DNA of 16,671 nt from Olsenella sp. (GTDB lineage: Bacteria > Actinomycetota > Coriobacteriia > Coriobacteriales > Atopobiaceae), in NCBI GenBank assembly GCA_015062715.1, contig SUUD01000019.1, positions 1 to 16,671 on the forward strand, written 5' to 3'. Shown here piece by piece: positions 11,864 through 16,671 of the stretch. The notes under the pieces are model-generated. The model was not told where the DNA came from and did not search any database. It worked only from the letters and a program-made list of their open reading frames with translations. Positions within the stretch are counted from its first letter, which is position 1. The number at the start of each line of letters is the position of its first letter. The position numbers and the translations under genes were made by a program.

Positions 11864-14299
11864 CTAGCGCTCCCCGTCGCCAAAGATGAGGGTCTTGAGG
11901 CCGCGGCCGATGAGGCCGAGGGCCGTGCCGACCCGCCCCTTGCCCTGGCTCTGCGGCGTGTCTGCCTCGGGCGTGCGCGCTGCGGCCTTGCGCACGCGCA
12001 CGGGCCTGGCCGCCGTGGCCTGGCTGGCCGACGTGTCGACGCGATGGACGGGCTCGTCGGCGTCCGGCGAGCCCGACGAGAAGAGCATGCGGTCCTCGAC
12101 ATCTGCGGGGATGTGGGTGAGCATGGCCGAGAGCGAGGAGAGCGGCTTTCGGCTCTCGTCGCTGGCCTCGTCGGCACGCTTGTAGGCGAGGGCGATGAGG
12201 ATCTCCTGCGAGTTGATGGCCTCCTCGCCCTCGTCGGGAATGACGTGCTCCCAGACGCCCGAAGGCGACAGCACGCGCGCCTTGACGTTGTCGATCAGCT
12301 GGAGGTTCATGTACTGCATAACCATCTCGCGACAGGTGGGGTCGATCACGGGGTAGGCGATCTCGACGCGGCGCTCGGTGTTGCGCGTCATCATGTCGGC
12401 GCTCGAGAGGTACAGCGTGTCGATGTCCTCGCCAAACGCATAGACGCGCGCATGCTCGAGCAGGCGCCCCACGATCTGGTGGACCTCGATGCCCTCGGTC
12501 TTGCCCTTGACGCCGGGGAGCAGGCAGCAGATGCCGCGGATGATCATGGAGACCTCGACGCCGGCCTGGGCCGCCTCGGCGAGCTTGTCGATGACGTCGC
12601 GGTCGGTGAGCGAGTTCATCTTGAGGAAGACGCGCGCGGGCTGGCCGCCGCGGGCGCGCGAGATCTCGCGGTCGATGCCGCGCATGACCATGGGCTTGAG
12701 CCCGGCCGGTGCCACGGCGAGGTAGTCGTAGCTGCCGGCGAGGTTGCCCAGGGTGAGGTTGCGGAAGAAGGCGTTGCCGTCGGCGCCGATGCCCGCGTCG
12801 GCCGTGAGCAGCATGAAGTCCGAGTAGAGGCGGGCCGTCTTCTCGTTGAAGTTGCCCGTGCCCAGGCAGGTGATGTGGCTCACGCCGTCGGCGTCGTGAT
12901 AGGTGACCTGGCAGATCTTGGAGTGGCACTTGAAGCCCTCGGAGCCATAGATGACGGTGATGCCGGCGGCCTCGAGGCGCTCCGCCCAGGCGATGTTGTT
13001 GGCCTCGTCAAAGCGGGCGCGCAGCTCCATGAGGACGGTGACGTCCTTGCCGTTCTCGGCGGCGGCGATGAGGCTCTCGCAGAGCTTGGACTGCTTGGCG
13101 ACGCGGTACAGGGTGATCTTGATCGCTATGCATGCGTCGTCGGTCGAGGCCTCGCGGAGCAGGTCGAGCAGGGGGGCCATGGACTCGTACGGGTAGAACA
13201 GCAGGATGTCGTGGTCGCGCACCTGGTCGCGCATGGGGACGCCCGGCGCGACCATGGGGGAGAGCTGCGGCTCGAAGGGCTCGAAGGTGAGCTCGGCGCG
13301 GCGTGCCTCGGGGATGTGGTCCTCCACCGCGTAGACGTGCGACATCTCGAGCGGCATGTCGAGGCGGAAGACCCGGTTGGGCTCGAGGTCGAGCTCCTTG
13401 GTGAGGAAGGCCAGGTGCTTGTCGGAGACCTCGCCCTGCACCTCGAGGCGGATGGGCTGCAGGTGCTGGCGGCGCCTGAGGACCTTCTTCATGTGCTTGC
13501 GGTAGTCCTCCTCCTCCTCGACGCCCTCGCCGTCGGGGTCGATGTCGGCGTTGCGCGTGATGCGTATCGTCGCCGACGAGGTGGGCACGTAGCTGCCAAA
13601 GACCCCCGCGAGGCGCCTGCGGATGACGTCCTCGACGAGGGTGTAGCGGAACTGTCCCTCAGCCGAGGGGAGCTCGATGAGGCGCGGGACGCTCGAGGGG
13701 ACCTCGACCATGCCCAACAGGCCGCTCTCGTCGCCGGTGTCGAGCGAGCAGATGACGTAGAGCTGGGTGTTGCGCAGGTTTGGGAAGGGATGGCGCGGGT
13801 CGATGATCAGGGGCGAGACGAGCGGTGCGATAGAGCCGTTCCATACGCCCGAGATGGCGGCGAGGTCGTCCTCCGAAAGCTCGCTGGTCCCCACGCGCAC
13901 CACGCCCTTCTTGGCGAGGGCGGCCTCGAGCGCATGGAAGGTGTCCTGCTGGCGACGCAGGTATCCGGGAAGCACGGAGAAGACGCTCTCGAGCTGCTCG
14001 GCGGGGGTCTGGTTGGAGCGGTTGTCCTTGGGCTGGCGCTTGAGGGCGGCGAGCTCGGTCAGGCCACCGATGCGGATCATGAACCACTCGTCGAGGTTCG
14101 AGGCAAAGATCGCGCAGAACTTGAGGCGCTCGTAGAGGGGGACCGTCTCGTCTGCGGCCTCGTCGAGGACGCGGTTGTCGAAGGCGAGCCAGCTGATCTC
14201 ACGGTTCTGGGTGTAGGTGAAGTCGGAGTACTTGTGATGCTTCTTGGCGGCTCCCTCGGGCGCGTCCGTCTGCTCGTTCGCCTTGGTTTCCTTCGACAT
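11864..14299 (-). CDS. ppk1: Polyphosphate kinase 1
   Basis: This 811-aa enzyme reversibly polymerises the gamma phosphate of ATP into polyphosphate. The N-terminal domain starts near YTQNREISWLAFDNRVLDEA and includes FASNLDEWFMIRIG (about 65-78). ITLYRVAKQSKL (395-406) follows. The phosphate-accepting His lies in KCHSK (His459), with GTGNFNEKTARLYSDF (481-496) after it. The second catalytic His is in LLEHARVYAF (His616), followed by YLSSADMMTRN and RRVEIAYPVIDP. All expected catalytic motifs are present. The protein exceeds the usual length of about 690-720 because roughly 100 residues follow the conserved core. That tail is basic and low in complexity, ending in a Gly-rich stretch and IGRGLKTLIFGDGER. 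AGGAG stands 5 nt before the ATG. It heads a two-gene unit with the RNA methyltransferase. Confidence 0.96.
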   Translation of the reverse strand: MSKETKANEQTDAPEGAAKKHHKYSDFTYTQNREISWLAFDNRVLDEAADETVPLYERLKFCAIFASNLDEWFMIRIGGLTELAALKRQPKDNRSNQTPAEQLESVFSVLPGYLRRQQDTFHALEAALAKKGVVRVGTSELSEDDLAAISGVWNGSIAPLVSPLIIDPRHPFPNLRNTQLYVICSLDTGDESGLLGMVEVPSSVPRLIELPSAEGQFRYTLVEDVIRRRLAGVFGSYVPTSSATIRITRNADIDPDGEGVEEEEDYRKHMKKVLRRRQHLQPIRLEVQGEVSDKHLAFLTKELDLEPNRVFRLDMPLEMSHVYAVEDHIPEARRAELTFEPFEPQLSPMVAPGVPMRDQVRDHDILLFYPYESMAPLLDLLREASTDDACIAIKITLYRVAKQSKLCESLIAAAENGKDVTVLMELRARFDEANNIAWAERLEAAGITVIYGSEGFKCHSKICQVTYHDADGVSHITCLGTGNFNEKTARLYSDFMLLTADAGIGADGNAFFRNLTLGNLAGSYDYLAVAPAGLKPMVMRGIDREISRARGGQPARVFLKMNSLTDRDVIDKLAEAAQAGVEVSMIIRGICCLLPGVKGKTEGIEVHQIVGRLLEHARVYAFGEDIDTLYLSSADMMTRNTERRVEIAYPVIDPTCREMVMQYMNLQLIDNVKARVLSPSGVWEHVIPDEGEEAINSQEILIALAYKRADEASDESRKPLSSLSAMLTHIPADVEDRMLFSSGSPDADEPVHRVDTSASQATAARPVRVRKAAARTPEADTPQSQGKGRVGTALGLIGRGLKTLIFGDGER

Positions 14300-14337
14300 G
14301 TGAGCTCCTTGGTCGAGTTACTCGAATATATGCATCT

Positions 14338-14346
14338 ATTTTACCA
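14338..14346 (-). promoter_or_regulatory. Candidate extended -10 promoter of ppk1
   Basis: The minus strand reads TGGTAAAAT (plus-strand 14338-14346), a match to the extended -10 form TGnTAtAAT, about 40 nt before the ppk1 ATG. Extended -10 promoters can work without a good -35, and none is obvious here. The surroundings are AT-rich compared with the genes. Confidence 0.45.
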
Positions 14347-14442
14347 GCAAGCGTCTGGGCGGCATCCCAAGGCCTGCCCCCCGTGCCGTCAACGGGTGGT
14401 CGGAAATGTGTCTGGAGGCAAATAGAATGCATAGGACCCGAT

Positions 14443-14460
14443 GCTGAATGAATATGCAGA
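14443..14460. promoter_or_regulatory. Candidate ArgR binding site (ARG box)
   Basis: The core TGAAT-GAAT-ATGCA (14445-14458) matches the ARG box pattern TGAAT, four A/T-rich bases, ATTCA with one mismatch in the second arm and one G in the spacer. It lies 15 bases past a TAGAAT that could be a -10. ArgR-type regulators commonly act on arginine deiminase loci; no argR gene is in the window. A single box is weaker evidence than a pair. Confidence 0.4.
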
Positions 14461-14605
14461 ACAAAGCTGAAAGGACTTCGGCACCGTTTCTCCATTTATT
14501 TCAAAAATCGAAGAATATCGGATTTTCTAAGTAGGAAACTGCAGGAATTACCCGGTGACGATGAATCGCAAGAGGGAAATACGCATACACTTCGAATGTT
14601 ACGCG

Positions 14606-14617
14606 ACCGTTAACGGT
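14606..14617. repeat. Perfect 12-bp palindrome upstream of arcA
   Basis: ACCGTTAACGGT is a perfect palindrome about 160 nt before the arcA start, inside the AT-richer region. A dimeric regulator site is possible. No family assignment can be made. Confidence 0.4.
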
Positions 14618-14778
14618 GTCAAACCTACCGCTCACGGCGAATGAGTTATTCTGACCACGTTTTGTATATAGTCTCAATTGGTTATTTACGGACTGTCCCG
14701 TGGCACCTAGGCGAGCTCTCCGTTGTGCACCATCTGTCAGGAGCCGGTAAATCCGGCACGAAAGGAGTGGGAGGAACC

Positions 14779-16047
14779 ATGGCAAAAAGCCCCAAGGTCC
14801 CGACCGGGCTCAATGTCCACAGTGAGATTGGCCCCCTGAGGAAGATCATGCTGCACCGACCCGGAGAGGAGCTCCTGAACCTCGCTCCCTCCGACCTCGA
14901 GCGGCTGCTCTTCGACGACATCCCCTTCCTCGAGGTCGCCCAGCAGGAGCACGACCGCTTCGCTGAGATCCTCCGCGAGCAGGGTGTCGAGGTCCTCTAC
15001 GTCGAGAAGCTCGTCGCCGAGGCGCTCGACGCTGAGCCCGGTGCCCGTGAGGAGTACACCGAGCAGTGGATCGCCGAGTCCGGCCTGCGTGGCAAGGGCG
15101 CCCAGCGCGCCGTGAAGGAGTTCCTGTACTCCATCACCGACACCCAGGCCTTCGTCGAGAAGACCATCGCCGGCCTTCGCCGCAACGAGGTCGAGCTGCC
15201 CTCCGCGGCCAGCGTCCTGCTGTCCGACCTGGTCGGTGCCGACAAGGACTCCGAGACCGACCTGCTCATCGACCCCATGCCCAACACCTACTTCACGCGT
15301 GACCCCTTCGCTATCGCGGGCAACGGCGTCATCCTCAACCACATGTACTCCGTCACGCGTAACCGCGAGACCCTGCTCGGCAAGTTCATCTTCAAGTATC
15401 ACCCCGAGTACAAGCGCTCCCCGCTGTGGTACCGTCGCGACTCCGCGTTCCACACCGAGGGTGGCGACCAGCTCATCCTGAACGACCACACCATCGCCAT
15501 CGGCATCTCCCAGCGCACCCAGGCCGCTGCCATCGACCAGCTCGCGCAGAACATGTTCTGGGAGGTCCCCGGCTGCGAGTTCGACACGCTCTACGCGTTC
15601 AACATCCCGTCCAGCCGTGCCTTCATGCACCTCGACACCGTCTTCACCCAGATCGATGTTGACAAGTTCACCATCCACCCGGGCATCATGGGCACCCTGC
15701 AGGTCTTCAAGATCTCGAAGGGCGCCGAGAAGGGCGACGTCAAGGTCGAGGAGATGAACGACACCCTCGAGCACATCCTCGCCAAGATCCTGGGCCTCGA
15801 TGCCGTCAAGCTCATCCAGTGCGGCGGCGGCGATCCCACCGCGGCGGCCCGCGAGCAGTGGAACGACGGTTCCAACACGCTCTGCGTCTCCCCGGGCAAG
15901 ATCTGCGTCTACCAGCGCAACTCCGTCACCAACGACGTGCTCTACAAGGAAGGCCTCGACCTGCTCGTCGTGCCCTCCGCAGAGCTCTCCCGTGGTCGTG
16001 GCGGCCCCCGCTGCATGTCCATGCCGTTCTGGCGCGAGGAGCTCTAG
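14779..16047 (+). CDS. arcA: Arginine deiminase
   Basis: This 422-aa cytoplasmic enzyme hydrolyses L-arginine to citrulline and ammonia, the first step of the arginine deiminase pathway. The catalytic set is complete: Asp175 in YFTRDPFA (171-178), Glu227 in HTEGGD (225-230), His284 and Asp286 in FMHLDTVF (282-289), and nucleophile Cys412 in GGPRCMSMPFWRE near the C-terminus. The opening VHSEIGPLRKIMLHRPGEEL is typical. The frame is open back to 14641, but the ATG at 14779 is preferred for its GGGAGGAACC ribosome binding site and because homology starts there. Codon use is strongly biased, like pckA and arcB, which suggests high expression. arcB follows 140 nt downstream. Confidence 0.97.
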   Translation: MAKSPKVPTGLNVHSEIGPLRKIMLHRPGEELLNLAPSDLERLLFDDIPFLEVAQQEHDRFAEILREQGVEVLYVEKLVAEALDAEPGAREEYTEQWIAESGLRGKGAQRAVKEFLYSITDTQAFVEKTIAGLRRNEVELPSAASVLLSDLVGADKDSETDLLIDPMPNTYFTRDPFAIAGNGVILNHMYSVTRNRETLLGKFIFKYHPEYKRSPLWYRRDSAFHTEGGDQLILNDHTIAIGISQRTQAAAIDQLAQNMFWEVPGCEFDTLYAFNIPSSRAFMHLDTVFTQIDVDKFTIHPGIMGTLQVFKISKGAEKGDVKVEEMNDTLEHILAKILGLDAVKLIQCGGGDPTAAAREQWNDGSNTLCVSPGKICVYQRNSVTNDVLYKEGLDLLVVPSAELSRGRGGPRCMSMPFWREEL

Positions 16048-16067
16048 TCCTCTAGTTCCGCTCTTTC

Positions 16068-16097
16068 GGTCCGGGGTCACCTGCGTGTCCCCGGACC
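16068..16097 (+). terminator. Intercistronic hairpin between arcA and arcB
   Basis: A perfect 9-bp stem GGTCCGGGG/CCCCGGACC (16068-16076 with 16089-16097) begins 20 nt after the arcA stop; inner CAC/GTG pairing can lengthen it past one T-T mismatch. No T run follows (ACCCCTGTAAAG). It may be a partial terminator or a processing/stability element that sets the arcA:arcB ratio. Confidence 0.5.
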
Positions 16098-16187
16098 ACC
16101 CCTGTAAAGGCACCAAGCAGCTTAAGGCAACGTTCAGCTGCTCTTCGTATTTCGCACCTGCAAGCAAACAGACAGAAAGGAACCGAC

Positions 16188-16671
16188 ATGGGTGTCAACA
16201 TCGCCGGCCGCAGCTTCCTCAAGCTCCTCGACTTCACCCCCGACGAGATCCGCTACCTCCTCAAGCTCTCGAAGAACTTCAAGGACATGAAGCGTGCGGG
16301 CATCCCTCACCGCTACCTCGAGGGCAAGAACGTCGTCCTGATCTTCCAGAAGACCTCCACCCGCACCCGCTGCTCCTTCGAGGTCGGCGCCTACGACCTC
16401 GGCATGGGCGTCACCTATCTGGATCCCGGCTCGTCGCAGATGGGCCACAAGGAGTCCATCGAGGACACCGCCCGCGTCCTCGGCCGCATGTATGACGGCA
16501 TCGAGTTCCGTGGCTTCAAGCAGACCGACGTCGAGGAGATCGCCGAGAAGTCCGGCGTGCCCGTGTGGAACGGCCTCACCGACGACTTCCATCCCACCCA
16601 GATGCTCGCTGACATCCTGACCCTCCAGGAGGAGGTCGGCGATGTGCGCGGCAAGAAGCTCACCTTCTTCG
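16188..16671 (+). CDS. arcB: Ornithine carbamoyltransferase (partial, runs off the right edge)
   Basis: The first 161 residues are present. The enzyme interconverts citrulline + phosphate and ornithine + carbamoyl phosphate; next to arcA it is expected to work catabolically. The carbamoyl-phosphate loop FQKTSTRTRCSFEV (53-66, with STRTR at 57-61), QMGHKESIEDTARVLGRM (84-101) and NGLTDDFHPTQMLAD (128-142) identify it. The ATG at 16188 follows AGAAAGGAACCGAC, almost the same leader as pckA. The full protein is usually about 330-340 aa, so half is missing. The symbol arcB rather than argF is chosen from the arcA context. A carbamate kinase gene (arcC) and an arginine/ornithine antiporter would be expected beyond the edge. 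Confidence 0.95.
   Translation, partial: MGVNIAGRSFLKLLDFTPDEIRYLLKLSKNFKDMKRAGIPHRYLEGKNVVLIFQKTSTRTRCSFEVGAYDLGMGVTYLDPGSSQMGHKESIEDTARVLGRMYDGIEFRGFKQTDVEEIAEKSGVPVWNGLTDDFHPTQMLADILTLQEEVGDVRGKKLTFF

Larger units (their letters stand above)
14347..14778. other. AT-richer intergenic regulatory region upstream of arcA
   Basis: About 430 nt between the divergent ppk1 and arcA genes hold no supported gene. A 94-codon minus-strand frame (14501-14785) overlaps the arcA start, lacks a ribosome binding site and is rejected. The stretch 14461-14700 is visibly richer in A/T than the genes. It contains a possible ARG box (14443-14460), a plus-strand TAGAAT (14423-14428) as a candidate -10, an inverted repeat AAAATC/GATTTT (14504-14509 with 14521-14526), a palindrome (14606-14617), TATATAGT (14665-14672) and a short hairpin GCCGG/CCGGC (14743-14757) just before the arcA ribosome binding site. 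The long leader suggests regulated expression of arcA. Confidence 0.65.

Noticed and set aside
11696..14425. 909-codon plus-strand open frame opposite ppk1
   Set aside because: It is a mirror of ppk1 and the methyltransferase start, with low-complexity Val/Gly/Leu/Asp composition and no recognisable domain; the minus strand carries complete PPK1 motifs.
14665..14672. TATATAGT as the arcA -10 box
   Set aside because: It resembles a -10, but no -35-like hexamer stands at 16-18 nt, so I did not list it as a promoter on its own.
14501..14785. 94-codon minus-strand open frame upstream of arcA
   Set aside because: It overlaps the arcA ribosome binding site and start, has no ribosome binding site of its own, and its composition follows the AT-rich regulatory DNA.
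14737..16167. 476-codon minus-strand open frame opposite arcA
   Set aside because: It is antisense to a fully motif-supported arginine deiminase and has shadow-type composition.

Overview
The window is high-GC, gene-dense DNA with strong G/C third-position codon bias and good GGAGG-type ribosome binding sites. The gene set combines ATP-dependent PEP carboxykinase, a stand-alone phosphate acetyltransferase, an arginine deiminase pathway locus, flavin reductases with cysteine clusters, Maf and PPK1. It fits an anaerobic or fermentative actinobacterium of the Coriobacteriia (Olsenella/Atopobium-like). That placement is an inference from gene content and composition; no rRNA gene is present to confirm it. 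I see no tRNA, rRNA, CRISPR array, insertion sequence or prophage.

Layout. Positions 1-1260 (minus): an aldose 1-epimerase-like gene carrying a one-base frameshift near its 3' end, followed by a GNAT acetyltransferase that runs off the left edge. Positions 1504-3099 (plus): pckA, closed by a strong terminator. Positions 3180-5317 (minus): a three-gene unit of pta followed by two tandem flavoprotein paralogues that overlap by 4 nt. Positions 5517-8299 (plus): a glycan cassette of UDP-galactopyranose mutase (glf), a family 2 glycosyltransferase and an unrecognised 162-aa protein, closed by a hairpin. Positions 8379-9929 (minus): maf then a P1-family (S58) peptidase. Positions 9930-10525: about 600 nt without a convincing gene, packed with direct and inverted repeats. 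Positions 10526-14299 (minus): ppk1 then a TrmA/RlmD-family RNA methyltransferase. Positions 14300-14778: an AT-richer regulatory region. Positions 14779-16671 (plus): arcA and the start of arcB, which runs off the right edge.

How it works together. Most of the window is central anaerobic metabolism. PckA links oxaloacetate and PEP with nucleotide phosphorylation. Pta makes acetyl phosphate, the precursor for acetate-linked ATP formation. ArcA and ArcB convert arginine to citrulline and then to ornithine plus carbamoyl phosphate, another ATP source that also yields ammonia. PPK1 can store phosphate-bond energy as polyphosphate. The glf cassette points to a galactofuranose-containing surface glycan.

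The least explained parts are the repeat-rich interval at 10045-10422, the 162-aa protein at the end of the glf cassette, the pairing of pta with two ISF-like flavoproteins, and the RNA methyltransferase that has lost half of the family's Fe-S cysteine set. I did not find a clear new multi-gene system; the repeat interval is the best candidate for undescribed structure.
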